In this document: in pieces, positions 15,647-24,731 of the stretch | Position numbering within the stretch: position 1 is the stretch's first letter | Layout: each line of letters starts with the position of its first letter | DNA from: Candidatus Poribacteria bacterium | GTDB lineage: Bacteria; Poribacteria; WGA-4E; WGA-3G | Assembly (NCBI GenBank): GCA_009841255.1 | Contig: VXMD01000046.1 | Coordinates: 1-64,000 of the forward strand | DNA length: 64,000 nucleotides | Reading direction: 5' to 3' | The notes under the pieces: model-generated | What the model was told of the DNA's origin: nothing | The model's input: the letters and a program-made list of their open reading frames with translations, nothing else | Database searches by the model: none | Position numbers and translations under genes: made by a program

Positions 15647-17932
15647 CTATTTTGTATAGTCACACGCTGCTGTGTGACAGACGAGACGTGAGGTTGCGGC
15701 TTCGCCACCTTTCGCCTTTTCCGTCTTTTCAACGAGAAACGGCGCGTTGCATTTAGGGCAAGACTCTGGCACAGGTTTATCCCATGTTGAGAATTCACAT
15801 TTCGGATAGTTGCTGCAGCCATAAAAAACCTTTCCACGTCGACTCCGGCGTTCACCAAGGTAGCCCTCACAATTCAACTCCGGACAGTCAATCCCCATAG
15901 GAATCGGCTTTGCGTTTTTGCATTTTGGATATCCACTACATGACAAAAATTTTGCACCGGCGCGGCTTACCCTGACGACCATAGGTTTCCCACACTTTTC
16001 ACACGCGATGTCGGTCGGTTCCGGTTCCGCAGTGGGAGCGTCATCTGTGGTGGTTAAACGCTTGATATTCCGACATTCCGGATAGTTGGCGCATCCCAGA
16101 AACCGTCCATATCTTCCCCATTTGACGATCATATGGCTCCCACACTTTTCACACTTTTCGTCCGATTGCTCTTCCATCGCCTTTCGGGCTTCATACATCC
16201 TATCGGGGGCTTCGTTGAGGGCGGTTTGGAAAGCCGGATAGAACTGTCCTAACGTCTCTACCCACTTAATTTTCCCATCAGCAATGACATCCAGTTGATC
16301 CTCCATTTTTGCTGTGAATTCAACGTCAACGATGTTGGGAAATCCGTGTTTCAGGAGTTCGTTAACGAGCCTTCCGACATCCGTAGGTGAGAGCCTTCCC
16401 CGTTCTTTGGTGACGTATCCTCTGTCCTGAATTGTTGACAGGATAGAGGCGTAGGTACTGGGACGTCCGATCTCCTTGGCTTCCAGCATTTTGACCAGCG
16501 TAGCTTCACTATAACGCGGGGGTGGTTGCGTAAAATGCTGTTTCGGTTCTAATTTACGTAAGTCGAGTCTATCCCCTTCTTTAACGTCGGGTAAGTTGAT
16601 TGCCTCTTCATCCGATTCACGCTCATCGGTAGCAGGATCATCTTTGCCTTCCATATAGACGCGCCTGAACCCTTGAAATTTCATAACTGAACCGGTGGCG
16701 CGGAAGAAATAAGTGCCTGCTTGGATGTCGATGGTTGTACCATCGAAAATAGCCGGATTCATCTGACTCGCTATAAAGCGCATCCAAATCAGTTCATAGA
16801 GTCGAAATTGATCACGATTCAAATATGGCTTCAAGTCCGCCGGCGTACGCAACGGCAAGGTCGGACGGATCGCTTCGTGGGCATCTTGCGCCCCTCTTTT
16901 GCTCCGGTAATTAACAGCACGATTGGGTAAATATTCTTTGCCGTATGTTTCTGTGATGTACGCTCGCGCTGCTTGGAGTCCTTCCTGAGCAACCCGTGTC
17001 GAATCGGTACGCATGTAAGTAATAAGCCCGACGGATCCTTCGCTGCCAATTTCCAAGCCCTCGTAGAGTTGTTGGGCAATGAGCATCGTCTTTTTGGCAA
17101 CAAAGCGGAGTTTCCGTGACGCTTCCTGTTGTAAAGTACTCGTGATAAACGGAGGGACAGGCCTCTGTTTCCGTTCCCGCTTTTGGACTTTTTCAACGAG
17201 ATATGTCTGGGTCTTTGCGTCGGCAGCGAGTTCTTTGGCACGCGTTTCGTCTATGCGGAACCCGTAGTTGTTAATTTCGCCCTTCTTTTTTCCAATTTTA
17301 TGTAACTTTGCAGGGAAGAGATGCTGAACTTTGGTCGGTGTCAATGTTGCTGTGAGTGTCCAGTATTCTTCTGATTTGAATGCCTCGATTTCTGCTTCAC
17401 GCTCGCAAATCAGGCGGACTGCAACGGATTGAACTCTCCCGGCACTGAGACCCGGTTTCACACTACGCCACAAGATAGGGCTAATCTGGTATCCAACAAG
17501 TCTATCCAAGACGCGACGCGCTTGTTGCGCATCGACGAGTGCCATATCAATATCGCCCGGTTTTTCAATTGCTTCTAAAATTGCGTTTTTGGTGACTTCG
17601 TTGTAGGTGATCCGATGGATGGGCTTCTTTGTCTTTTTCAGTTCCTCAAAAAGATGCCAGCAGATTGCTTCACCTTCGCGATCTGGGTCCGCGGCAAGAT
17701 AGATATTGTCAACCTTACGCGCTTCGCTTTGGAGGGATTTCACGACCTTTCCTTTTCCCCGGATCAAAACGTATTTCGGAGCAAAGGCGTTCTCAATATC
17801 GACCCCCAGTTCCTTCCGGGGGAGGTCTCGAATATGTCCAACGGAGGATTCAACAATGTAATCCCTACCTAAAATCTTTTTGATAGTCTTCGCTTTCGCC
17901 GGCGATTCAACAACGACGAGTGACTTTGGCAT
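15647..17932 (-). CDS. topA: DNA topoisomerase I
   Basis: This type IA topoisomerase relaxes negative supercoils through a 5'-phosphotyrosine. The TOPRIM domain comes first (MPKSLVVVESPAKAKTIKKI and AADPDREGEAI, acidic triad present). The catalytic Tyr lies in LITYMRTDSTRVA. Four C-terminal zinc-ribbon units follow, the first three ending FLGCANYPECRN, FLSCSGYPKCKN and FYGCSNYPKCEF; the last, CPKCNAPF...CHTAACDYTK, is divergent. ATG 17932 is chosen because the conserved N-terminus starts there; a longer frame would run into repeat DNA. The start-site element (17933-17951, reverse) supplies AAGGA ten bases upstream. The product is 761 residues, typical for TopA with several zinc ribbons. Confidence 0.95.
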   Translation of the reverse strand: MPKSLVVVESPAKAKTIKKILGRDYIVESSVGHIRDLPRKELGVDIENAFAPKYVLIRGKGKVVKSLQSEARKVDNIYLAADPDREGEAICWHLFEELKKTKKPIHRITYNEVTKNAILEAIEKPGDIDMALVDAQQARRVLDRLVGYQISPILWRSVKPGLSAGRVQSVAVRLICEREAEIEAFKSEEYWTLTATLTPTKVQHLFPAKLHKIGKKKGEINNYGFRIDETRAKELAADAKTQTYLVEKVQKRERKQRPVPPFITSTLQQEASRKLRFVAKKTMLIAQQLYEGLEIGSEGSVGLITYMRTDSTRVAQEGLQAARAYITETYGKEYLPNRAVNYRSKRGAQDAHEAIRPTLPLRTPADLKPYLNRDQFRLYELIWMRFIASQMNPAIFDGTTIDIQAGTYFFRATGSVMKFQGFRRVYMEGKDDPATDERESDEEAINLPDVKEGDRLDLRKLEPKQHFTQPPPRYSEATLVKMLEAKEIGRPSTYASILSTIQDRGYVTKERGRLSPTDVGRLVNELLKHGFPNIVDVEFTAKMEDQLDVIADGKIKWVETLGQFYPAFQTALNEAPDRMYEARKAMEEQSDEKCEKCGSHMIVKWGRYGRFLGCANYPECRNIKRLTTTDDAPTAEPEPTDIACEKCGKPMVVRVSRAGAKFLSCSGYPKCKNAKPIPMGIDCPELNCEGYLGERRSRRGKVFYGCSNYPKCEFSTWDKPVPESCPKCNAPFLVEKTEKAKGGEAATSRLVCHTAACDYTK

Positions 17933-18320
17933 TTTTATTTTTTCCTTGCGGGAGTATAACGGCAGTCTGGGTTTTGAGGGGCTACCCTTAAATTCGCAGA
18001 AATACCCTATCAAAAACCCCAAGCAAACCTCTCCACTACGTTACGGGCTACGCCACTTTTCCAAATTTTTAACGATTTTTTTATTTTTTCCTTGCGGGAG
18101 TGTAACGGTGGTCTGGATTTTGAGGGGTTACTCTTAAATCCACTCTCCACTGTGCTACATGCTTGCTTTTTAATGCCTCAGCGTTTATGTCACGATTATA
18201 CACTTTTATTAACGTCTTCTGTTAACAGTGGTTTCATATCTAAGTCATCGATCCGTTTACGCGGTATAAGACACACATTCTATTTTTCAGATGGAAAAAA
18301 AGAGAGGACAGTTACATACA
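17933..18320. repeat. tandem-duplicated intergenic repeat upstream of topA
   Basis: Two direct copies of about 68 bases lie at 17933-18000 and 18076-18144. Each starts with the A/T-rich end of the start-site element, then CCTTGCGGGAGT, then a stretch ending CCCTTAAAT or CTCTTAAAT. Only the first copy adjoins a gene. From 18145 to 18320 no feature is recognised. Confidence 0.65.
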
Positions 18321-19094
18321 TTAGGAGGCGAAGGCGATCAAATCTATAAGCATCTGGCGCATATCGGTGCGGTGAACGATTGCGTCAATGAATCCATGTT
18401 CCAGCAACGATTCCGCTTTCTGGAAGTTTTCGGGAAGTTCCTCACGGAGGCTGGCAACGGCTAACGGACCGGCAAACCCGATCCGAGCCCCCGGTTCAGC
18501 AACGATGACATCGCCGAGGGACGTATAACTGGCAGTCGCGCCCCCAAACGTTGGATCGGTGACAACGGAAATATAGAAAACTCCAGATTTAGCATACTCG
18601 GCGCAAGCGGCAGCGGTTTTTGCCATCTGCATTAAAGCGAGCGTGCCTTCTTGCATCCGCATCCCACCACTCACGGAGACAATCACTAACGGTAGCTGAT
18701 TTTCAAGGGCGCGTTCAATACATCGCGTAACCTTTTCTCCGATAACAGAGCCACATGTGCCGCCTATAAACCCGACATCGCCAATCGCAATAGCGGTTGG
18801 ATACCCACCGATATTGGCTATACCGGAAAGCATCTCGGATCTGAGCCCCGTTTTTGCGACATCCCGCTCCAGTTTTTCCGGATATTCTGGGAATTCGAGC
18901 GAATCAATAGAGTAGAGATTGGCATCGTATTCCTCAAAACTATCCGTATCTATAATGAGATTGAGTCGTTCGTGCGCACTCATATAGTAATGGTAATCGC
19001 AGTGTGGACAGACCTTAAGATTTTTGGCAAATATTTTTGCCGCAATCTGCGCATCGCAATTTCTACATGGAATTGTTTTTGAAATTTCGGACAT
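18321..19094 (-). CDS. accD: acetyl-CoA carboxylase carboxyltransferase subunit beta
   Basis: It moves the carboxyl group from biotin to acetyl-CoA to form malonyl-CoA for fatty-acid synthesis, in complex with AccA. The N-terminal four-cysteine zinc ribbon is present (CRNCDAQ...KVCPHCDYHY). The crotonase-like core shows SVSGGMRMQEGTLALMQMAKT, where the paired glycines form the oxyanion hole, and TDPTFGGATASYTSLGDVI followed by AEPGARIGFAGP. Length, 257 residues, is on the short side but all domains are present. accA is not in the window. It follows a LamG gene in the same direction, separated by a hairpin at 19108-19131. Confidence 0.93.
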   Translation of the reverse strand: MSEISKTIPCRNCDAQIAAKIFAKNLKVCPHCDYHYYMSAHERLNLIIDTDSFEEYDANLYSIDSLEFPEYPEKLERDVAKTGLRSEMLSGIANIGGYPTAIAIGDVGFIGGTCGSVIGEKVTRCIERALENQLPLVIVSVSGGMRMQEGTLALMQMAKTAAACAEYAKSGVFYISVVTDPTFGGATASYTSLGDVIVAEPGARIGFAGPLAVASLREELPENFQKAESLLEHGFIDAIVHRTDMRQMLIDLIAFAS

Positions 19095-19107
19095 CTTTTA
19101 AGGGGTA

Positions 19108-19131
19108 GGGCAAGGTTTGAAAACCTCGCCC
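19108..19131 (-). terminator. hairpin between the first LamG gene and accD
   Basis: GGGCAAGGTTT and AAACCTCGCCC form a stem with a two-base loop and one mismatch. It lies 29 bases after the LamG stop and 14 bases before the accD start. It may be a terminator or an attenuator; no clean T-run follows. Confidence 0.5.
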
Positions 19132-19159
19132 AGTGAAAAATAAGTTACAAATTTCAGCA

Positions 19160-19936
19160 TTAACGTCCGGCTTTCAGGCGACCCCAGGTTGTAGAGAGTT
19201 TCCCCGCTGCTTCAACAGAGAGGGCATCCACGCCCTGTTCCATGAACGTATTGATTTCATCCTCGCTGAGTGCGCGATTCCAGAGACGGACCTCGTCGAT
19301 AATCCCAGAAAAAACATAGTTAAGGCGTTCACAATCCTGTCCAATCCTCCAAGGATCATCGTTGGCTTTGAGTTTACCGGGGGTATCCCCTTCCATTACC
19401 TCTTTGCCGTCATAGAAGATTTTGGTTTTCTTGGTATCGTTGGTAAAGGCGATATGCACAAATTCCCCAGTCTCAGGCAAATCGGTTGCAATATCGTTGC
19501 GACCTGCTTCGGTTTCAAGACGAATTTTGAAGACCCCGCCTTCACTGAACACGCCGTATTGAACTCTACCACCACACCCACCATGAACAGATTTACCGAC
19601 GACTTGACGGACACCGCCCCATTCCTCGGAGTTGATCCACGCCATAAACGAGAATTCATCCACGTTCAGTTTGGCAGTGCTTTCAACAGTGACAAAAACG
19701 TCGCTGCCTGGACCTCCAAATTCCAATGCCTTTCCGAATTTGCCATCAACCCATTTAGGATTGTCAATTACACCTTCATGCTTGTTTCCGCTAAGATCTT
19801 CCGCTTTGTCACCCTTGCCCTCATCGTAAGCGTGGTATACCACTAAGCCATCCAGAAATTCTTCTGGACCGATGGACATAGCGAGGGGTGCTACCATCAA
19901 AAGTAGTGTGATGGATAAACAAATAGTCAGTTTCAT
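19160..19936 (-). CDS. secreted LamG/concanavalin-like domain protein (paralogue 1)
   Basis: This 259-residue exported protein starts MKLTICLSITLLLMVAPLAM, a clear signal peptide. One LamG-like jelly-roll domain follows: GLVVYHAYDEGKGDKAEDLSG, FSFMAWINSEEW, HIAFTNDTKKTKIFYDG, and the end block GIIDEVRLWNRALSEDEI. The tail KLSTTWGRLKAG is conserved in the paralogue at 22.3-23.1 kb and in the pseudogene at 37.4 kb. The family usually binds carbohydrate or protein at the cell surface; no catalytic site is seen. ATG 19936 is chosen because the promoter (19971-19999, reverse) overlaps any longer frame. GGAGG lies ten bases upstream. Confidence 0.8.
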   Translation of the reverse strand: MKLTICLSITLLLMVAPLAMSIGPEEFLDGLVVYHAYDEGKGDKAEDLSGNKHEGVIDNPKWVDGKFGKALEFGGPGSDVFVTVESTAKLNVDEFSFMAWINSEEWGGVRQVVGKSVHGGCGGRVQYGVFSEGGVFKIRLETEAGRNDIATDLPETGEFVHIAFTNDTKKTKIFYDGKEVMEGDTPGKLKANDDPWRIGQDCERLNYVFSGIIDEVRLWNRALSEDEINTFMEQGVDALSVEAAGKLSTTWGRLKAGR

Positions 19937-19970
19937 AGTCAGAATTCCTCCGTGTAGGTAAAGATAAGGT

Positions 19971-19999
19971 ATTATAACAAACAGGAAAACATCTGTCAA
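19971..19999 (-). promoter_or_regulatory. consensus promoter for LamG paralogue 1
   Basis: On the reverse strand TTGACA (19994-19999) and TATAAT (19971-19976) are spaced by 17 bases. The -10 box ends 34 bases before the start codon. Confidence 0.75.
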
Positions 20000-20066
20000 G
20001 AAAAAAGTGGAGTTCTCTGCTGGGGGTCGTGAGCAAAGTTGTCCTCACAAGGCAAGAAAGAGTCGA

Positions 20067-20086
20067 GATTCGGAGATCCCTCCTAC
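20067..20086. repeat. copy of the GATTCGGAGATCCCTCCTAC dispersed repeat
   Basis: An identical 20-base word occurs at 27947-27966, and a diverged, hairpin-forming relative at about 50422-50483. All are intergenic. Confidence 0.6.
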
Positions 20087-20114
20087 GGTAGAGGAAGGAG
20101 ATAGGTGTTAGGTA

Positions 20115-22022
20115 TCAAGCGTTCAAGCCGAGTTGGGTGCTCAATTCTATGATGCGTCTATTAATTCCGGTTTTATCAATCCGATTGCCATCTACAAATT
20201 CTTGGTATGGCGGCAAGAGTCCGTCCGGGATCATAATCCGGGAATTCGCCTCCCGTAACGCTAACAATCCCATGAAAAGCTGCATTTCCGGTGAGTGGTC
20301 GGGTATAAAGTCATCCAACGCCTGACGCAGATCGGCATCTGTGAGGGTATCACGTCCATTGCGTCTCGCGATGTTATTTGCGCGCTGAACAATTAGAGAG
20401 AGGTCTCGTGCAGTCAGTCCATCCGTTGCTGAATCTCCGACGAGTGCCCGGAAGTTGAGTTGATCGGTGGCTTGTTCTTGACAGAAGATCTTTAAAATTT
20501 CTATCCTGCCTTCAGCGATTGGTGGTAGCAGGATTAACTTCATGTCGAAAATACCGTATCGTCGAAAAATCTGCGGCATTAGGTCTGGACGGCTCGATGC
20601 TCCCACCCATATCACTCTCCCGTGCAAAGATGGATCGGTAATGGCATTCACGAGGCTCTGCGGGAACGGTGGCTGTTCTTCTGGATGTGTTGCGGTCCGT
20701 GGCGATGCCTGTTCAATTTCATCCATAAAAACGACCGTCGGCGAAATGCCACGAATGAAATTGACGGCGGCGTTTAGATTCCGCTCATAGGTGTTGCCAT
20801 TCTCATTGATATTTACTGTTACCTCGCCGACCTGACTGGCGTAGCGGAGTTGAACGAACGTCATATTCGCCTCGCCTGCGAGTAACTTCGTAGCATAGAC
20901 CTTACCGGTGCCGGGAGGACCCAAGAAGAGCATACCGCGCGGCACGCGCCGTAGATCTCGATTTCTCATGCCTTCTGCGATATCCTTAATTGTCCACATC
21001 GCATACCAGCCATCGGCAGAGGCGTTCGTGTAGGTTTCACCGAGTTCAAGCACGCCGTGGCTGAAAGTCTTAATGCTCTCACGTCGGTATCTCGCAAGCG
21101 GTTCACCCCCCACCTTCTGTTGTGCAGACTCTGCCTGTTTCACAACATCGTGAATGCCGAACAGGTTCAGCCCTATTGTCTCGCCTGCAAGGGACTCTCT
21201 CTGAGGCGTGCTTCCAAGACTTTCCCGCGTTTGCGACGACATATCCGAGATGTCATGGAGATATTCAATAAAATGGCGACGTTGCTCATAGTCGGGGAAC
21301 GGGATTTCTATCAGCGGAATCTCCGGATTCACGATGAGATTCGGATGGGTATCGAAGGTGTTATGCGTGAGGAGCAGAATGATGTGTTTCCGTTTTCGGA
21401 TTTCCAAGTCGGATGCCCAGTTTTGCATCTGGTTGAAAAAGCGTTGCAGATCATCGTTAGAAGCACTACTCAGGGAAGGGTCGTTTGGTGCAAGTTGCTC
21501 CAGAAAATTGATAACCAATCCAACCCTCGCTCTGTCTTGCCGGAACAGATGATTCAACCTCTCTATCAGCTCCTCAGAGGGAGCGGGATCCATGTGCATG
21601 AGCGGGTCTTCATGCGGTTTATCGAACGCTAAAGTCGCATTAATTCTTCGACGTGCGACCTGCGGGTCAACGTCATGCTCATCGAGATCCGCGTCTTCAA
21701 CTTCCCGGAAACGGCGAAGCGTCTGCAGCCATGTGGCTATACTCTGGAAATGAAAAGCACCCATTTTCTCGTATTTCGGGACAACCTCCAGCATTTTTTG
21801 GGTTGCTCGCCACCGCCCGATATTCGGCAAATGAATGCCTTGTGAGGTATTATATCCGAGGACGAGTTCACACCCTAACATGCTGAGTTGCTCCATGAGA
21901 TATTCCGTCGTCGGCAAGTAGCCGTAAACATCGTCATGTAGCAGATCTTGGATATTAAAGTGGAGGAGAAACTGGTGTGCCGACCCTGCTTCGTAGTGTC
22001 TTTTTATCTCTTCCCAAAACAT
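20115..22022 (-). CDS. AAA-family ATPase of unknown role
   Basis: The 635-residue protein has an N-terminal half (1-330) without a recognised domain and a C-terminal AAA module. Walker A is LGPPGTGKV at about 366-374. The residue after Lys, normally Thr or Ser that helps hold magnesium, is Val. Walker B VVFMDEIEQ near 430, the sensor-1-like VIWVGASSRPDLMPQ and the arginine-containing RRYGIFD are present. A C-terminal helical lid follows (DGLTARDLSLIVQRANNIARR). The arrangement resembles meiotic-clade and FtsH-like ATPases, but no protease or other effector is attached. The start ATG 22022 directly follows the start-site element (22024-22042), which gives AAGG ten to eleven bases upstream. Confidence 0.75.
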   Translation of the reverse strand: MFWEEIKRHYEAGSAHQFLLHFNIQDLLHDDVYGYLPTTEYLMEQLSMLGCELVLGYNTSQGIHLPNIGRWRATQKMLEVVPKYEKMGAFHFQSIATWLQTLRRFREVEDADLDEHDVDPQVARRRINATLAFDKPHEDPLMHMDPAPSEELIERLNHLFRQDRARVGLVINFLEQLAPNDPSLSSASNDDLQRFFNQMQNWASDLEIRKRKHIILLLTHNTFDTHPNLIVNPEIPLIEIPFPDYEQRRHFIEYLHDISDMSSQTRESLGSTPQRESLAGETIGLNLFGIHDVVKQAESAQQKVGGEPLARYRRESIKTFSHGVLELGETYTNASADGWYAMWTIKDIAEGMRNRDLRRVPRGMLFLGPPGTGKVYATKLLAGEANMTFVQLRYASQVGEVTVNINENGNTYERNLNAAVNFIRGISPTVVFMDEIEQASPRTATHPEEQPPFPQSLVNAITDPSLHGRVIWVGASSRPDLMPQIFRRYGIFDMKLILLPPIAEGRIEILKIFCQEQATDQLNFRALVGDSATDGLTARDLSLIVQRANNIARRNGRDTLTDADLRQALDDFIPDHSPEMQLFMGLLALREANSRIMIPDGLLPPYQEFVDGNRIDKTGINRRIIELSTQLGLNA

Positions 22023-22023
22023 C

Positions 22024-22245
22024 TTTTAATCTTACCTTGCGGAGAAATACGCAGAAATACGCAGAAACACCCTATCAAAAACCCCAAGCAAAAACCCTGC
22101 GCCGTTGTTGCAGGCTACGGATTGGATCTATTGATCTATTAAAAGAAACAATTTACCTTGCGGGTCGGTCGGATAGGTCTGGTGAATGAAGTGCCTCTCC
22201 GTATATCCGCCCTCCACTTCGTTACAGGCTACGGATTTTATCGAA
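22024..22245 (-). repeat. intergenic repeat cluster upstream of the AAA ATPase gene
   Basis: Reading on the gene strand it holds the module GTAGCCTGTAACGAAGTGGA, then GACCGACCCGCAAGGTAA (an extra element copy near 22154), then GTAGCCTGCAACAACGGCGC, then tandem TTTCTGCGTA units. The start-site element ends the cluster. It is the fullest example of the composite repeat in the window. Confidence 0.65.
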
Positions 22246-22252
22246 AAGGGGG

Positions 22253-22275
22253 AGGCGCGCGTGGGAAGCGCGCCT
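22253..22275 (-). terminator. rho-independent-type terminator of LamG paralogue 2
   Basis: AGGCGCGC and GCGCGCCT pair across a seven-base loop. On the reverse strand CCCCCTTTT follows the stem. It lies just after the stop at 22284. Confidence 0.65.
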
Positions 22276-22283
22276 ACGATGTT

Positions 22284-23072
22284 TTAATGAGCAGTTTTGA
22301 TGTTGCCCCAAGTGGTGGCTAATTTCGCACGGGGATCAACAGACACACCTGCTTCTGATGCCATACCAATTTCGTCGGCACTCAAAGCGCGGTTCCAGAG
22401 GGAAACCTCGTCTATCAAGCCGGCGAAGACATAGTTAAGGCGTTCACAATCCTGCCCGATCCGCCACGGATCGTCGTTGGCTTTCAGTTCGCCCGGCACT
22501 TCGCCATCCACAACCGCTTCAGTGTTGATGTAGATTGTTGCGGTTTCACCATCGTTGGTAAAAGCAACGTGAATCCACTCACCTGTTGCTGGAAGATCGG
22601 TTGTGATGTCGGCTCTGCCGCCTTCGGTTTCAAAACGGAGTTTGAAAACCCCGCCTTCGCTGAATAGACCGTATTGTGTTCGACCCGCACAACCACCGTG
22701 GACGGATTTACCAACGATCTGGCGCGTGCCGTTCCAATGATCGGCGTTAATCCATGCCGCAAACGTACATTCGTTCACGTTCAAGAGATCGGTGCTTTCA
22801 ACGGTGACAAACACGTCGCTACCTTCGCCGCCAAAGCGAAGGGCACCGCCGATTTTTCCAGAATCCCAGTCAGGATTGGAAATTTCACCATCGTGTCCGT
22901 TCCCGCTCGAGTCTGCAGCGAGTGTGCCTTCTCCCTCATCGTAAGAATGATGCAGGATAAGCCCATCTGTGAGAGCTGCCGAGGCGAACGGTATGAATAG
23001 CATGGACAGTGCCACTGAGAAACACACGATCCCAAAGAATGAGAACTTGCGAGTCAATATTGTATTTTTCAT
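22284..23072 (-). CDS. secreted LamG/concanavalin-like domain protein (paralogue 2)
   Basis: This close relative of the gene at 19.2-19.9 kb (262 residues) has the same plan: a signal peptide (FFGIVCFSVALSMLFIPFASA) and one LamG domain. Shared blocks include HSYDEGEGTLAADSSGNGHDG, VGKSVHGGCAGRTQYGLFSEG, NDDPWRIGQDCERLNYVF and the end KLATTWGNIKTAH. The two genes flank the AAA ATPase gene and both have strong promoters, so they look like a recent duplication kept under similar expression. ATG 23072 has an AGGAGG about 12 bases upstream. The function is probably surface binding; no enzyme motif is visible. Confidence 0.8.
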   Translation of the reverse strand: MKNTILTRKFSFFGIVCFSVALSMLFIPFASAALTDGLILHHSYDEGEGTLAADSSGNGHDGEISNPDWDSGKIGGALRFGGEGSDVFVTVESTDLLNVNECTFAAWINADHWNGTRQIVGKSVHGGCAGRTQYGLFSEGGVFKLRFETEGGRADITTDLPATGEWIHVAFTNDGETATIYINTEAVVDGEVPGELKANDDPWRIGQDCERLNYVFAGLIDEVSLWNRALSADEIGMASEAGVSVDPRAKLATTWGNIKTAH

Positions 23073-23101
23073 GTCTTTGCCTCCTGAAAAGATATGAAAA
23101 T

Positions 23102-23131
23102 ATTATAACAAGTTTACATGGATTCTGTCAA
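23102..23131 (-). promoter_or_regulatory. consensus promoter for LamG paralogue 2
   Basis: On the reverse strand TTGACA (23126-23131) and TATAAT (23102-23107) are spaced by 18 bases. It is back to back with the promoter of the MATE gene at 23163-23191. Confidence 0.7.
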
Positions 23132-23162
23132 ACAAAAAACGAGTATAAGATATCTATTTCTC

Positions 23163-23191
23163 TTGACAATCGAACGGAATTCTGCTATAGT
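23163..23191 (+). promoter_or_regulatory. promoter for the MATE exporter gene
   Basis: TTGACA at 23163-23168 and TATAGT at 23186-23191 are spaced by 17 bases. The leader of about 105 bases holds a seven-codon open frame (23274-23297). Confidence 0.7.
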
Positions 23192-23273
23192 GGGATTCAG
23201 AGGCATCAACCAAAAAGGTCCATTAAACCGCAATGTCGGTGATGTAATCAAGGCAGAGAAGGATTGAAACAGC

Positions 23274-23297
23274 ATGAACGGAAAGCGAATACATTAA
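23274..23297 (+). CDS. possible seven-residue leader peptide MNGKRIH
   Basis: ATG 23274 follows AAGGA by ten bases and ends at TAA four bases before the MATE start codon at 23302. That is the geometry of a coupling or attenuating leader peptide. It could be chance, since the frame is tiny. Confidence 0.3.
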   Translation: MNGKRIH

Positions 23298-23301
23298 AAA
23301 T

Positions 23302-24678
23302 ATGAGAAAAACACGGGGTGATTTGACCCGGGGGAGTCTCCTAAGACACCTGCTACGGTTGTCAGGACCGATAATACTCAGCTACATGCTCCAAGAGGCA
23401 TTCAACATCGTCGATATGATCTTCGTTGGAAGGCTCGGTGCTGGCGCGATAGCGGCTGTCGGCGTCAGCGGAAACTTAATCCGGTTGATCGGGGTTTTCT
23501 CGCTTGGTATTTCAACGGGTGCGGGGATTATGGTTGCCCAGAACCTCGGCGCAAGGAACCTCGCACAAGCCGAGCACATCGCTATGCAGTCGATCCTGTT
23601 AGCTGTGTTTTTTTCTATCGGTGTAACCCTCGTCGGCTATCCGTTGGCTGAACAAGGTCTCCTCGCCGTCAGAATGGTAGATCCGGAGGTTTTAAGGCTC
23701 GGCACGACTTACATGCATATCATTCTTGCCGGTATTAGTACAATGTTTGTGTCTATGACGCTCGGCTCCGTCTTTCGCGCTGGTGGCGATACAATCACCC
23801 CCATGGTAGTGCTGATTTTCGCGACGCTGATTAACATTGTGCTTGATCCGTTGCTGATTTTTGGTTTATGGGGATTTCCAAAACTGGGCGTCGCAGGTTC
23901 GGCGTATGCAACGCTGGTCGGCCGTGGAGCGAGCGTAATTATCCTATTCTATCTCTGTTGGAGTGGTCGGGCACCTGTTTCATTTCGGAGCGTTCGGTAT
24001 CAGGTAGATCTGGTGGAGATGCTTGACATTTTGAGGCTTGGCGTTTACAGCTCTATGCAGGGGTTTTGGCGACATATTTCGCGACTCGGTTTTCTTTGGG
24101 TCATCGGACCGTATGGTAAGACGGTTGTCGCGGCATATACGATCTGCATGCGGCTTCGGATCCTTGTCATGAATCCCGGTTTCGGCATCGCAAATGCGGT
24201 TGTTCCATTAGTCGGTCAGAATTTAGGGGCGAATCAGATAGAACGCGCTGAGAGAGCGACACGGGTGGCGAACCTTTTAGGTGCGGCAATCATGGCGGTC
24301 ATCGGTGCGGTTTTCTTCCTTTTTCCACAGACATTCATCCGGATTTTCACACCGGAAACGGATGTTATTGAGATCGGTATCATTTATCTACGGTTTCTGT
24401 CCCCGACGTTCGGATTTATCGCCTTTTCGCTGATCTTAGGCAGAGCCCTCAACGGTGCGGGAGACACCTTCTCTCCGATGGTGATTACGCTTGCGGCACA
24501 GGTCGTCATCGGGTTGGGACTCGTGATTCTGCTTTCACACTTTATCGGTCTCAATGGCGTTTGGTCGGGTATTGCCCTCTCGAACGTTGTGCAAGGCATT
24601 GCGATGTGGGTTTGGTACAGTACTGGAAGGTGGAAGTCAATAAAACTTGTGAATAAAAAGAAACCCAAAGTAGCGTAG
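23302..24678 (+). CDS. MATE-family multidrug/organic cation exporter
   Basis: This 458-residue membrane protein has twelve predicted TM segments in two related halves. The first half starts LLRLSGPIILSYMLQEAFNIVDMIFVGRLG, split here as the typical MATE TM1-TM2, followed by GVSGNLIRL and GTGAGIMVAQNLGAR-like text (STGAGIMVAQNLGARN). The second half repeats it: GFGIANAVVPLVGQNLGANQ. These repeats are the family hallmark. MATE proteins expel drugs or metabolites in exchange for Na+ or H+. The start ATG follows CATTAAAAAT rather than a clear Shine-Dalgarno. A rhodanese gene follows 53 bases later in the same direction and may be co-transcribed. Confidence 0.9.
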   Translation: MRKTRGDLTRGSLLRHLLRLSGPIILSYMLQEAFNIVDMIFVGRLGAGAIAAVGVSGNLIRLIGVFSLGISTGAGIMVAQNLGARNLAQAEHIAMQSILLAVFFSIGVTLVGYPLAEQGLLAVRMVDPEVLRLGTTYMHIILAGISTMFVSMTLGSVFRAGGDTITPMVVLIFATLINIVLDPLLIFGLWGFPKLGVAGSAYATLVGRGASVIILFYLCWSGRAPVSFRSVRYQVDLVEMLDILRLGVYSSMQGFWRHISRLGFLWVIGPYGKTVVAAYTICMRLRILVMNPGFGIANAVVPLVGQNLGANQIERAERATRVANLLGAAIMAVIGAVFFLFPQTFIRIFTPETDVIEIGIIYLRFLSPTFGFIAFSLILGRALNGAGDTFSPMVITLAAQVVIGLGLVILLSHFIGLNGVWSGIALSNVVQGIAMWVWYSTGRWKSIKLVNKKKPKVA

Positions 24679-24731
24679 AATACAACACAGCGAATGTATC
24701 CTACAAAAAATCCAGAAGGAGTTACTTAATA

